Origin: Mauremys mutica
Lineage: Eukaryota; Chordata; Testudines; Geoemydidae
Direction: 5' to 3'
NCBI RefSeq assembly: GCF_020497125.1
Contig: NC_059081.1
Coordinates: 15,719,105-15,783,104 of the forward strand
Length of the DNA: 64,000 bases
A program made the translations under genes and the position numbers. The notes under the pieces were generated by a model. The model made no database searches, was not told the origin of the DNA, and saw only the letters and a program-made list of their open reading frames with translations. Shown here one piece after another: positions 33,811-45,773 of this stretch (within the stretch, counting starts at the first letter, position 1; every line of letters begins with the position of its first letter).

Positions 33811-36214
33811 AGAGTCATCAAAGGAGAACTAGGTAGTAAAAAGGAGCAGATTGTAGATCAGAAAGGAATTGGGGGGAACGATTTAGGGAGGTCAAAATGA
33901 ACAGCTCCTCAGTGAGCTTCACGCAATCATTTTATCTCAACAGCATGGCAAAAAGAAATACTTACACCTTGTCAGGTTAAGTACCCTGGAAACAAACATA
34001 TTGCAAACTGACCTGAAAAGAAATAAAATCAATCTTCTAAATTCATGTTAATGCTAATATTGGCTTATAGCTACTGTTTACAACGTTTAACCTGCACCTC
34101 AGGGAAGGAATGATGATGACATAAATGATAAATGTTAAGGTCTTTATGGCAAAAACAATCAAAACACTTTTGTAATTTGATTATAGCAGAGTTGGAGTCC
34201 ACATGCAGCTTTCAAACAAGAACGAATGTTATGGCCAAAATTCTTCCCTGTTTTATACCCTTAAGAGGATAACTTTATACAAAATTTGTTACTGTAATTA
34301 GAAAATTTCCTCCAAGAAATTCTGCATAGGAGCATAACTGCCTAGGTTTTTCAAGAGACCTCAGAGCAAAACTGCATGTATCATAATGGAATAAGATGTG
34401 AAAAAGATGAATAATAGTAAAGTTTTGATAAAAGCATTAGCTTGAATAGAACAATGAGACAGAATCATGAAGTGTATAAACTCACTGCTGAATTTGAGGA
34501 ATTTGTTGCCATACTGAAGAATCACAGTAAATTACCGGCCTGCAGTACTTCAGTATGAACACCACTGTACATTGAATATTAAATCTAGTATTAATATTCA
34601 AAATGATAAAGCCTAAATAGCAAATTTAAGTTGTTTACATTAGAAAAGCAGAAAAAAAGAACTTTTAAGTAGATTTCAGGAGAGGATTGTTCTAACCTCT
34701 GACAGACATCAGCAATGGTCTGTTCTACATTCATGGAAAAGGGATGGACTGTCTTGATAAGCACAAAATCAGAATGATATGTGCATTGGCTTAGTCCTGA
34801 ATGATAAACTCTCTATAAATGTGAAAAGCTGTGAAATATCCTATATTTGATATATGCTGATTATGTAACAATAATCAGCCTATACTTTATATGTAAGTGT
34901 GTGTTTATATATATAGATATAGATATAGATATACATCTAAATTTCAATTGTTCAAATATTCCTTTTCCCAGTTTTTAATCGCACCTATATTGATGGGGGC
35001 AATTACGAAGAAATGAAAACCTTTTCTTTTTCCTGTTTTTCGAGATTAAAGTTCAATTTGTTAGTTAGCTAATTGCAAGCCACTGTTGATTTAATCTTTC
35101 TTCGATTATTAATTGATTGTTTTTGTTTTTTAGATGGCTTTGTGCTTCAGTTTTACAGTGATGGATGTATTAGAAACACCATAGCCATATAGTATATCTT
35201 ACTGTACAATATATTTGTAAAAATGCTTCTTATGGCCCATTAACTCTTTGACTAGCATTCACTTGTTCTGATTTTTTTTTGTGTGCAGCTCTTATTCCCT
35301 TAAGTCCCTTAACTGATTTCTTGTATATTTTTGTTAGGTTCCTTCTCTTCTTTTTTATTTCCAGTAAAGGTTACTTTTCCACACGAAAACACTCTGCCAA
35401 GAGAGCCCTAAAGATAAGATAGGTCAGGGACTGCACACTGGTTTGGACACTGGCAGTAGCCAAAATATCTTTTCCCTACGTGGAACCTCTCAAATACCTC
35501 CAGGAAGTTTGAAGCAGGTGCAGTTATGTTTCGACATTCTTAAAATGTATCCTGACGTGGGTAATTCTGGGAATGTCACATAGCACAAATGCATTTGGCT
35601 ACACATTCTCAGAGGGCTGCTTTGGGGAGAGGGAAGACATCTGGAGACAAAAGATTTGGGAGCAACTGAGAGGAGCAAGACCAATCAGCGGAGTAGGGAG
35701 TGAAAATGTGCAATCTTCTCTAAAATCCATAAGATGGAGTGAAAAAGAATCCAGTCCTTTATAAATGTCAGCTTCAAATAGAAGAAGCACATTTGCTGAT
35801 GCGGAGAAATTTGCAACACACAGAGAACAGGAATGGCACAATAGACAGACTCCCAAAGAAACCATAGTGAACTATATATAGATAAAAGACTCCGCCAGCT
35901 CTGAGATAACTTTTTCTCCCCTGAACCTAGAAATACTCACACTACAGTTAGGAAACTTATGCCCTAGGTATTGGCTCAAGGTCCCAGGAACTATAGACTG
36001 TGATGCCTAAAATTCCTCTTATGTTGCCCATTGGGGTATCTTTGAAGGTGTTCCTTAAAAGAAATTGCAAGTGTATCTTCAGTGAAACATTTAGTTAGTC
36101 CTAGTACAGTCCACATGAACTAAAGGGTGGAATCTGCGTTTACTTTAGGATTTTTTTCAAGGTGCACAGATATAAATTGTATGCTTTGGAGTCATGGGCC
36201 AAAAGGAAAAAATC
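33811..36214. other. Unique AT-rich sequence
   Basis: No gene or transposon recognised over 2.4 kb except the short tract at 34901. Minus-strand frames at 35490-35865 lack motifs. Confidence 0.5.
34901..34935 (+). repeat. TATA/GATATA low-complexity tract
   Basis: 'tatatatagatatagatata' is a short hexamer array. Confidence 0.9.
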
Positions 36215-36478
36215 AGGTCCAATGGAGAAGTATAAAAGAGAACTGGATAAATTTATGGAAGTTAAGTCCATTAATGGCTATTAGCCAGGATGGGTAAGGA
36301 ATGGTGTCCCTAGCCTCTGTTTATCAGGGGGTGGTGATGTCAGGGGAGAGATCACTTGATCATTACCTGTTAGGTTCACTCCCTCTAGGGCACTTGGCAT
36401 TAGCCACTGCCGGAAGACAGGATACTGGGCTGGATGGACCTTTGGTCTGACCCAGTACGGCCGTTCTTATGTTCTTAA
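36215..36478 (+). mobile_element. CR1 LINE 3' end
   Basis: It contains 'gaactggataaatttatgga', 'ttaatggctattagccagga', 'aggatactgggctggatgga', 'cctttggtctgacccagtac' and the terminal 'ttcttatgttctta', closely matching 46980-47206. 5'-truncated to about 260 bp; relatively little diverged. Confidence 0.9.
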
Positions 36479-36779
36479 GTATTCCCCATTATACCACATA
36501 TTCCAGGGATTTTCAAAATTCTTTCACAGTGTGGACAGCATCTTAATATATTCTATCTCATGGATTTCTTTCCCTCCCAGTTGTGATCACTCAGCCAAAC
36601 TCCCCCTCCCCCTGATTTGCAGTCATACGACATCCCTGTGGCACTGGCAGCAATTACTTCTCTGGAAAAAAATATGGAGGAAAGTGTTTATTTTATGCAA
36701 ATTAGCAGGGGAAGATAAGATAGAGTTAATAGTATGTGACCAACCAGCTGTCTACAGACCGACACCAATTGTTCTATGG
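36479..36779. other. No recognised feature
   Basis: Unique sequence between the CR1 end and the hAT element. Confidence 0.5.
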
Positions 36780-36787
36780 GCTACCAG

Positions 36788-37401
36788 CAGGGCCGGTGCA
36801 ACCATTTAGGTGACCTAGGCAGTCACCTAGGGCACTAGGATTTGGGGGGCGCCATTTTCTTCGGCAGTGACCGTGGCGGCCGGCATTTAGGCGGAGGGAA
36901 CTGAGGCAGGGGACCGCGGGGAGGGCCGCCTGCAGCAAGTAAGGGGGGGGGCGGCACGCAGGGGAACTCCCCGCCCCAGCTCACCCCTGCCCCGCCTCCT
37001 CCCCGAGCACGCTGTGGCTGCTTCACTTCCCCCACCTCCCAGGCTTGTGGGCGCCTAAGCTGATTGGCGCTGCAAGCCTGGGATGTGGGAGAAGTGAAGC
37101 GGCCATGGCGTGCTTGGGGAAGAGGCGGGGCAGGGGTGAGCTGCTTCACTTCTCCCACCTCCTAGGCTTGCGGCGCCCATCAGCTTAGGCGCCGCAAGCC
37201 TGGGAGGTGGGAGAAGTGAAGCAGCCACGGCGTGCTTGGGGTGCTCATGCACGGAGCAGGGGTGAGCTGGGGCGGGGGGGGGGTGCCTCAGGGCGGAGGG
37301 CGGGAGCTGCCGCAAGCAGGGGGGGCGCCTCAGGGCAGGGGCGCGGGGGGCGCAAGGTGGAAGTTTTGTCTAGGGCGCGAAACATCCTTGCACCGGCCCT
37401 G
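36788..37401 (+). mobile_element. Non-autonomous hAT element, GC-rich, internally palindromic
   Basis: It begins CAGGGCCGGTGCAACC and ends CATCCTTGCACCGGCCCTG, inverted, with a perfect duplication GCTACCAG (36780-36787, 37402-37409). Inside, the block 'cttcacttctcccacctcc' and its inverse 'ggaggtgggagaagtgaag' occur as two tandem inverted pairs between about 37018 and 37225. Several chance frames of Pro/Arg/Gly-rich composition overlap. No transposase. Confidence 0.93.
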
Positions 37402-37409
37402 GCTACCAG

Positions 37410-38498
37410 TACTGCACAGACCACAGTTTGAGAACTGCTGGTACAGAGAATCAGGTGCTGAGCCCAAGTTGTGTAGAAATCACAGACTTAGGTGGCCTTA
37501 AACCAAAAAAAATAAAAATAAATAAAATACAACTCAAACTTTGAGGTCCATTTCTATAATGCACAAATAGAATATTAACATTTCAAATACAAACACCACA
37601 TACGTTAGAAGGTCTTTTGGCTGATGATCTACACTACTATATCTCTTTCGAAGATTACATGAGATGCTTTTTAGCATCTTATAGGTATTTGTTTGCATGT
37701 ACTATTCAAGAATATACTTTACTATTGTGAACAACTGAGCATAGAGCACCATCCTCATTTCTGGTATGGCACCAGGTTTGATTTATAAACTCTTCAGTAC
37801 TTCGAGGTTGGTTTTAGCTGTTGACACTTTCCTCCTCCCTTCCCCCAGGTTAGTTTCTGTAAATATTTTTAATGTAAACTTGGAAATTGTGGTATTCATG
37901 GAAGTTCAATTATGAAGACAAAACAGACAGATCACTATAACAACTTAGATAGTATAATTAAATATCCTTAAATATACATAGCTATAAAACTGCATCAATT
38001 TTCTGTAATAAATGGTATTGACGTCACAAGTTTTTTGGTCACTAGCAAATACAAAGGGCCAAATGTTACCATTTCACACTAGTCCACTTGGGAGCAGCAT
38101 GGAGCATCCATCCCCCACGACAGCTTCGGGGAGGAATTGTATCGAAGGAAGAAAATCCCTCAGTGAGTAGCATGATGCACCAGTGCTCCATCATCCCTTA
38201 GGAAGAGTCAACCTGCCCCTCATGGTGCTCAAGGCCTGCTCTGTTCCCCTTGCCTTCCCCCTCGCAGACCTCAGCATAGGAGGAAATTTTGGAGGCATAA
38301 CTAGAATACTGCAGTATTTTGGCTATCCTCAGCTGTCACAAAAGCCTTTGCAGCCATTGGCAGATGAATGTGAGCTACAGCAGCCCTATGACTGCTCTAA
38401 CTTACACTAGGAGCCAAATCCAGAGTCCAGAAAGCAGCAAAGGTGACTGAAAGCCATCTTTGCCCCTTGCCGATAGTTTTCATGCTGAACGTATCTCA
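37410..38498. other. Unique AT-rich sequence
   Basis: No gene or transposon recognised. Confidence 0.5.
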
Positions 38499-38506
38499 AC
38501 TGCAAC

Positions 38507-39095
38507 AAGTGGTGGATTAGCCACTGGGCCAAGAGTCCCTGGCCAATTGGGGCCCCCAGAAAAATGGGTGCTTCCATGCCTTGACCTGCTCCACCCAGTG
38601 CTCCTGCCGGGGAGCAGGGTAGGGGTGTGGGGGCTTGCCCCGCTCTGCCCAGCTGAGGGGAGGTGAAGTGCGGCAAGGCCCCTGTGCCCCAACCCTGCTC
38701 CCCAGCAGGAGCATGCTGGGGATTACAGGCAGGGCTGGCTCCAGGCACCAGCTAAGGAAGCAGGTGCTTGGGCTGGCCAATACAAAAGGGAGGCAGTCCG
38801 TCCGCTATTGGGGCAGCACGTCCGGGTCTTCGGTGGGAATTCGGCGGCGGGTCCCTTAGTCCCTCTCTTCCTCTTTGAGCTCCTGCCGAAGTGCCGCTGA
38901 AGAGGAAGAGAGGGAGCAAAGGACCTGCCGCCGAAGAGCCACCGATTGGGTGTTTTTTTTTCCCCCATCCCGTCGCTTGGGGTGGCAGAAAACCTGGAGT
39001 CAGCCCTGATTACAGGCATAAGGGATGGGGAGATCCCCCCCACACACACACACTTGCTCTGAGCCAGGGCCCCACAAAAGCTTAATCTGCCTCTG
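38507..39095 (+). mobile_element. hAT element (GGTGGATTAG family), split by another hAT
   Basis: The left end 'aagtggtggattagcc' and the right end 'gcttaatctgcctctg' are imperfect inverted repeats, flanked by a perfect duplication ACTGCAAC (38499-38506, 39096-39103). It is interrupted at 38730-39008. Without the insert it is about 300 bp. No transposase. Confidence 0.88.
38730..39008 (+). mobile_element. Non-autonomous hAT element nested in another hAT
   Basis: It begins CAGGGCTGGCTCCAGGCACC and ends AACCTGGAGTCAGCCCTG, with a perfect duplication ATTACAGG (38722-38729, 39009-39016). Same family as 271, 41048 and 54764. The interior has an inverted pair 'tccctctcttcctctttgag' and 'gaggaagagagggag'. 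Confidence 0.94.
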
Positions 39096-39103
39096 ACTGC
39101 AAC

Positions 39104-39984
39104 TGGTAATCAGGCCCTGGGACTGATGCACGGTGTGTAAGCATAAGGTTTCTCTGTATCTTCCTTCCTAGCCCTTATTTACCTGGTCATGGTTAGCCAC
39201 AGTCGGATGCTGAGTAAAGAAGGTTCAGAACAATAAGCAAGTGCTGCATTCTCCTCCACTACTCCACCTCCCCCTACAGACTCCTCCATCTCTCTGCATA
39301 GTTCAGCGATATTTCTATTTTCAGGAGAATAAACTACTACTGATGAGTGTTTGGGTTATCTGGGATAATGAAAAAATAAAAATAAAAAAATTGGCAAACT
39401 GGCTGAAATAAAATAAGACTCCCCAAAGCCTTCTCCTGTTCTTTGGGCTAAAGCCACTGCTAACCACAACCACTTCTTGCCTACAATAGGAAGACTTTGG
39501 AGTGTGGCTGTATATTTGTGTCTTATCAGGTGCCATCCCATTCCCCTACTCTCCTGCAGCAGAGTCCAGCAAGTGTTTTGCTGCACCCACTTTGCTTTTT
39601 GATTTAAAGTGTTGTGTCATTCTGGTCCTTTGCCAGAAACACAACGCAGAAGTGTCATATGTTGGACCATCTGCTTTCCCGTCCTGAATTGAACCAAACC
39701 ACTGATCCCTTTGAGGGCTGCCGTTCACTAATGGAATAAAAAATTAATTTTTGCAACCGGGACCGGGACTGAGTCCCTTCCTGGAGAGTTGTCTTTAAAT
39801 GAATTAGTGAAGAGGTAGGCTTTGCCACATGCCCTGCTGATCAACAACTCTCATCAGACCATGCAACTCTCATCAGACCTTTCCAGAGCTGAGCCTTCAT
39901 TCTGAGCCCCTAGGTTTGGAACCTGGAGACTACATAGATCTCAGCTGTAAGGATGGGTCATAAGAGAAGTGGTTTTAAAGGGCT
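39104..39984. other. Unique-looking sequence
   Basis: No gene or repeat recognised. Frames near 39321-39728 have no motif. Confidence 0.5.
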
Positions 39985-40057
39985 CGATCTGCACCTACTG
40001 AAGTCAATGGAAAAAAAACCTCATTGATTTCAACAGGAGTCGAATCAGGCCCTAAAT
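39985..40057 (+). mobile_element. Short palindromic MITE (gaagtcaatgg type)
   Basis: 'tactgaagtcaatgg' pairs with 'tgatttcaacagg', and the ends 'gctcgatctgc' and 'gaatcaggccct' are loosely inverted. Similar to 40465-40540. Confidence 0.5.
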
Positions 40058-40464
40058 GTAGCCAGGATGCAAGTCATGCTGGGTTATATGTATCAAAGCT
40101 AACACCATGACTTGCATTAAATAAATAAACAAATGGAAACCAGTGTAGTCTAGAGAGCACAGGTGGAATAGGATCATTTATGCCTTAAGAAATCAGTAAC
40201 TTCAATGAAAGCCTATAACAGACTAAAGTAAGGGAGAGGACAGTCAGGCCCAATAATTGTTATTTCTGAGTGTTCATCCAACCACTAGGCATTCATGAAA
40301 ACTAATGGAGCTTCACAGATCTTTGCATGAACCACCACATTTCCAACTCTTCACACCCAAAGAGCATTTATTCACTACTCATTTTTCATTTTAAAGTGTC
40401 ACTCACCATAATCAGGAAGCAGAAATACCACCGTCTGGCACAGGTTATCAGCCATGCACTACAA

Positions 40465-40540
40465 CTAGGGCAGGATCCACAGCCCATGCAGTCAGGTGAA
40501 CGCTTTCCATTGACTTCAGTGGGCTTTGCTTGGGGCCGAC
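40465..40540 (+). mobile_element. Short palindromic MITE (gaagtcaatgg type)
   Basis: 'tagggcaggatccacagccc' at the left and 'cattgacttcagtgggcttt' at the right follow the same plan as 39985-40057. Confidence 0.5.
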
Positions 40541-40545
40541 AGAGA

Positions 40546-40989
40546 ATAAACATAGTGAAGTTTGCAATCAACCCCTTTAGAAAAAGTCTGTATTAATCAT
40601 TAGTCAGTCTTTAAAACAGTAAAAGAAAATAATAACCAGTGCAATGCAAGGCAAACCTAGAAAGGGGTAAAAAACTCAAATAATTTTACTATTATTTCCC
40701 AGAGCTAGTGCTGGTAGTTTCACATGACAGTTTCAGAGTTTCTCTGCAGTGTGTTTGTGCTAATGGTGATGTGAGTGTCTAGAGATGAAATATGAGAGGG
40801 TATGCTAGGCACTGTCCACACAACAAAAAGTCTCGGCCCAAAGATCTTAGTTGAAGATAGACTGGGAACAAGGAATAATTTTTTTTTTAAACAGACAGAG
40901 TAAGTGACCATTGGAACAGCATACCAAGGGTCAAGAAGATTGTTTTCAATCACGGTTAGATTGTTTCTAAAAGCTATGTTCTAGCCATT
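40546..40989. other. Unique AT-rich sequence
   Basis: No recognised feature. Confidence 0.5.
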
Positions 40990-41373
40990 ATTTTAGGGAA
41001 GTCCTATGGCCTGTGTTCTACAGGAGTTCAGACTAGATGACCACAATCAGGGCCGGCTCCAGCTTTTTTGCCGCCTCAAGCGGCGAAGTGGAAAAAAAAA
41101 AAAAGCCAATCGGCGGCACTTCAGCGGCAGCTCAATCGCGCCGCTTCATTCTTCTGCAGCGGGTCCTTCACTCCCTCTCTTCCTCTTCGGCGGCACTTCG
41201 GCAGCAGCTCAAAGAAGAGGAGTGGGACTGAGGGACCTGCTGCCGAATTGCCGTCGAAGACCCGGACGTGCCGCCCCCCTTTCCATTGGCTGCCCCAAGC
41301 ACCCACTTAGTTTGCTGGTGCCTGGAGCCAGCCCTGACTACAATGGTTCCTTCTGGCCTTGGAATCTATTTTT
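40990..41373 (+). mobile_element. CR1/L3-like 3' fragment split by a hAT insertion
   Basis: 'gaagtcctatggcctgtgtt' and 'caggagttcagactagatga' on the left continue as 'ggttccttctggccttggaa' on the right of the hAT at 41048-41336. The reverse-strand version of this tail occurs at 52725-52800 and 58764-58880. Confidence 0.75.
41048..41336 (+). mobile_element. Non-autonomous hAT element
   Basis: It begins CAGGGCCGGCTCCAGC and ends GGTGCCTGGAGCCAGCCCTG. The flanks ACCACAAT (41040-41047) and ACTACAAT (41337-41344) differ at one base. An A-run of about 13 follows 'gcggcgaagtgg' near 41090. Same family as 271, 38730 and 54764. Confidence 0.92.
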
Positions 41374-42640
41374 CTAATGAAGAGTTTGACCAGCTCTAAT
41401 CATGAACTGATTGAAATAGAGGATTTTAGCTGTAGGTCCTGACAATGACAAAAAATTTTAAGGGCAGTGGGAGAAAATTGTTTTTAAATGTCTCAGATAC
41501 ACAAAAATATATTGAAAATGGGGTCCTGTGTTGGTATTTTCTCTGCAATGCATAAGCCTGGAGATCCTCTTTGGCGAAAAAAAAAAAGATTTTTTTTTTT
41601 AAAGAACAGGAAACAATTCTCCTTGAGGAAATTAATCAATAATGAACAATAATTGCTTTGCTAATAAATTACCATGGGATTTTTTTCTTCATTTCAAGCA
41701 GCTCATTTTCTTTCAAAGGAACATTTACATTAATCTTAGCTGGAATTCCATTATTTTTATTTTGCAGTTAAAGCTAAACTTCCTCCATGCTTGATAGCAT
41801 TACTGAAATTATATATGACACTGCTGATACAGCTATTCAACTTGCATGTTAAAGCCTGCATCATTAATGAACATTTCTCAAGCTGCTTTGAAGGGCTGGG
41901 TATGAAAATAGAATGAAAATGTGATTACTGTCACAATAATGCTGCCAAATTTGTTAATGAGTCAATATTCTTTATTTTGTCTCAGACCAAATCTGGTGGT
42001 TGTGTTACAAATAATACAATGAAATGATTAACATTTAAATTAAACTCCAGTGTATTATGCTATGGATCATGTTTATACAGATGTACCTAACATTCCCCTC
42101 CCCATTCTGCACCAAAAATATTCCAACAATATAATTCTACTGATCTGGATGCTGATCTAGAAGACAAATCAAGTCAACAATGACACAGCTGCTACATGAT
42201 ACAGTGGTTTCATAGATCATCACCCTCACCCCTCCAAAAACTGTGGCCAAATCCTTATTTAGGTTATTAGGAGAGATGAGCTCAAACTGGAACATGGGAT
42301 CTGACATTTGGAAGGGTTCAGGTTAGGATTTGATTCTGGATAGTAACTTTATGATTCTGATCATCTCTGGTTGTAAAGTGACGAGTAGCATAGTTTCATT
42401 ACCTTAGCAGTAATTTATGACATCAAACACACTACAGAATGAGACTAAATTTCTCTCACTGAAGACCAAAACTGCAATAGCAAGCATATTACAGGTTAGC
42501 ACTGAGGTGTACTAGCACAGCTATGTAAGAGGAGAGCCTAATAATGCTATGCTATGCTTGGTTTAAGAAATGATCCTATGTCCTTCACTACATTCATTCA
42601 CAATATAAAGTTTGCAAGTGATACTAAAGGCTCAGTGCAA
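41374..42640. other. Unique AT-rich DNA with a possible conserved non-coding block
   Basis: 41600-42060 is repeat-free, very low in CpG and dense in ATTA/TAAT cores, for example 'catcattaatgaacatt'. It resembles developmental enhancers in composition only. No gene seen. Confidence 0.35.
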
Positions 42641-42644
42641 TGTT

Positions 42645-42855
42645 GGTCCCAGGATATTAGAGAGACACGGTGGATGAGGTGATATTTTTCATTGGACCAA
42701 CTTCTTTTGGTGAGAGAGACAAGCTTTCAAGCATACACAGACCTGAAGAAGAGCCCAATGTAAGCTTCAAAGCTCGCCTCTTTCTTATCAACAGAAGTTG
42801 GCCCAATGAAAGATGTTACTTCAGACATCTTGTCTCAACAATGGTTCAAGATATT
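42645..42855 (+). repeat. Palindromic interspersed repeat with a hammerhead-like core
   Basis: The left arm 'gatgaggtgatatttttcat' plus 'tggaccaacttcttttgg' is mirrored by a right arm 'cagaagttggcccaatgaaa' plus 'gatgttacttcagacatctt'. Between them, 42743-42749 reads CTGAAGA, which fits the hammerhead ribozyme core CUGANGA, followed by a weak 4-bp stem and CAAA at 42768-42771 where GAAA would be needed. The class could be a Penelope-like element or a retrozyme-like repeat; this is inference. Confidence 0.6.
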
Positions 42856-42965
42856 CCAGAGATTCAAAGAACTGCTCCCTAAACCAATTCCTCTCAAGAG
42901 ATCAAAAAAAGCAGAGCATATAAGCTCCCCAAATGTTGTTTAAACAGTTTTTCTTAACACTACGC

Positions 42966-43183
42966 CAAGGGTTCTCAAACTGGGAGTCAGGACCCCTCAG
43001 GGGATTACAAGGTTCTTACATGGAGGGTCACAAGCTGTCAGCCTCCACCCAAGCCCCGCATGGCCTCCAACATTTATAATGGTATTAAATATATAAAAAG
43101 TATTTTTAATTTATAAGGAGGGGTTGCACTCGGAGGCTTTCTATGCGAAAGGGGTCACCAGTACAAAAGTTTGAGAACCACTG
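42966..43183 (+). mobile_element. Non-autonomous hAT element (GGTTCTCAAAC family)
   Basis: It begins CAAGGGTTCTCAAACTGG and ends AAGTTTGAGAACCACTG. The flanks CACTACGC and CTCTACAC agree at 6 of 8 positions, a decayed duplication. Opposite orientation to the copy at 33094. No transposase. Confidence 0.85.
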
Positions 43184-43300
43184 CTCTACACATCTGTCAG
43201 AAAATCTTTATAAGGGCAATATATAGTAACATTATTGTAATATGTGTTATTTGGCGTCACTCGTGTAGAATATTGTCATTTCTTTAGAAAACTATAAATT

Positions 43301-43324
43301 GAGAGAGAGAGAGAGAGAGAGATA
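43301..43324 (+). repeat. (GA)n microsatellite
   Basis: Eleven GA units in a row. Confidence 0.97.
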
Positions 43325-45399
43325 GGAGTATGTATATGCACAGGCAAAAATATGGTTATCTAGGTAAATGGCATATCTTGTGCGGATCTCCAAAAAATAC
43401 AAAAATACCACCAAAAAAATCAAGTCTCATCATCTGTGATTGAACCAAGCATTGTTTCTTGAACAAGTTTTATTTTATTTTTATGAGGAGAGAGGTAAGA
43501 TGAATTTCATGCCAGGGTACTTACTGAATAACGTAACATAAAACCAAAATGTCAGGAGGAGGAGGTAAGGAAAATAACGGATGGGACTTTTATCCTCATT
43601 TCTTTCCTGGATGGATCTTGATGTGCACATTGAAGAAGTAGATGTAAACATTTTCAGTTATTTTAAAGAAACTTATGCCAGAGCTACACACAGTTTTTGT
43701 ATTAGCATAGCTATGTTGGTTAGGTGGTGATTTTTACCAATAGAGTTAGATCAGTACAACTCATAGTACAGATGAAGTTTAAGGTGCCTTTATATCAGCA
43801 TGGCAACGTAGTCCCCATCCTGTACAGAAATAAGCTATACTGATGTAAGCACTCATACCAGTATAACTGTACCCACACAAAGGAGCTGTTCTGTTTTAAC
43901 TATACTGGTGTAGTTAAAACTGTACAACTCTTGTATATAGAGGAGACCCATGTCATTTAATATGGATTGCAGAAAACAGGAATCTTTAGTGTATCCTTCT
44001 GTCCACAACAAAAGGATCCCCTGTGCTGCTAGAACGCTTTTCACAAGTGAACACTAAATGGTGAGCAATTCAGATATAACTGTGGGCCAGATCTGGTCCC
44101 CAGTTATATGTGCACAATTCAAGTTGACTACTATTTTCTATTTAAAATATTTTGATATTTTATTGCCTTTTTTTAAGTGAAAATTTTCAGTTCTTTTCTT
44201 GGAATTTTTCCTTTTTTAAAAAATAAAAAACCCAACCTGAAGTTTTTATTTTTAAAATCAAAGTTTTGTGCTCCTCACCTCTCCTCTTTCTTTTTTGCTT
44301 TTCCCCACTTGAAAAAAGGGAGGAAGAGGGAAAAAAAGGAGCGGGTGGGAGACAATCAAAACGAACATTTTTCAGTTTTTTGTTCTTCTGAAAAATCTCA
44401 GCTGGAAGGTATTTTTTGGGAGCGGTGGATATTTTTTTTCTCCAAAGTTTCCCACAAAAATACTTGAATTTAGAATAAATAAAATCTTTTTTTTTTAAAG
44501 CAGCAGCTCTACTAAGAAGAAAGTCCCCAGGCTACTATATTGTCAGCTGCACTGAGAAGTGGTACAGGAACCTTAATTCTTTTTGATCCTGATGGCACTG
44601 CTTTATTATGATCAATTATTGTGCAGCTGTTGTACTAGCTGACATCACTTGCTTGCTATTCTTGCCTCTGTTCCTTTTGCAATCTAGGACATTCAGTGAA
44701 CTTGTGCATGTTCTTCTTTGAGCTCTATTGACAGCACAACTTCAATATATTTAACTCAAAGACATTAGAGAAGAGCTTTCATTGTTGCAATTTCATGTTA
44801 TTCGTTTGGCCTGCCCACAGGAATTTGGAAGGTGCAAGAGGAGGTGAAAGATGAGGATGACATTGCTAGAGCAGTTCATGATGGAAGCATCTTCCTAGCA
44901 AAACATCACTGCTTCATATGGAGGTACGATTTGAAATTCAATTCTGCCTTTGAATTGTGGCTCAAAGTATGTTTCCTGATGATGGTAGCTTTGAATCTTG
45001 TCAGGGCAGAGATGTCAGACAGGAACACTGCCTAATGCATTTCCTCTGATAGACATGAAATTGGCCTTTTTTACCTCTAGTCCATTTTTGAGTGAAGTGA
45101 ATACCATGCCCCTAGGTACTTGTCCCACTTTTGCTTCGCTTCTCTTCCTCCCTCCTTCCCACTAATCTATATGGGCTTCACTCGCCTCTTTCACAGGTTT
45201 TTACACACATGTAAAACCACTTACTCCTTGCTATTCTTCATCAGTGTTACTGATCTCTGAATTTCCCAATCTTTACTAGCTACCAAACAAGTTCTTGCTT
45301 CTGAAAGCTTTTGCAATTCAACCCAATAGACTTGCTGAATTCTAATGAACATCCGACCCTGGTGACAGTGCTCAAGTTTCTACTGAATTTCCCTACATT
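43325..45399. other. Mostly unique sequence; one exon-like segment
   Basis: 44821-44923 is an exon-like open segment between CCCACAG and GAG|GTACGA, discussed in the findings. 44100-44470 is T- and A-rich. No other feature recognised. Confidence 0.4.
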
Positions 45400-45620
45400 T
45401 TGCAAAGTTTTTATGAATGGTATCATCATAGTGCCTAGGAACCTATTGTGCTTCATGCTGTACAAACAGAACAAAAAGATGGTCCCGACCCCAAAAGAGC
45501 TGACAAGCTAAGTGTAAAATGAGAGACAGCAGATGGAGGGAACACAAGGAAATAATGAGACAATACAGGTCAGCACAATAGTCTGTGGTGTCAACACCTC
45601 AGTAGCCTAAACACTAGTAT
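45400..45620 (+). repeat. Old amniote interspersed repeat (L2/CORE-like)
   Basis: 'catagtgcctaggaacctat', 'gctgtacaaacagaacaaaa' and 'aaggaaataatgagacaata' are phrases of a long-known amniote repeat. It is the best copy in the window; fragments occur at 4400 and, reversed, at 1385 and 46495. Confidence 0.65.
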
Positions 45621-45773
45621 TTGTGACCAGTAAAGAATTTACAAACAACTTAGTTATAAAGAGAAGAATTTTTGTTTTGTTTCAGTTTATGAAAGACAAT
45701 CACTAGATTGGGAAAGGAAGACATTCATGGCCCATGCATTTCTGTTTATATTACTAAATCAATCTGTATTCCT

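Noticed and set aside
36835..37501. Several Pro/Gly/Arg-rich frames
   Set aside because: Overlapping frames on both strands of a GC-rich non-autonomous hAT.
41580..41605. A-run and T-run pair suggesting a retrocopy tail
   Set aside because: No upstream spliced sequence and no target duplication.
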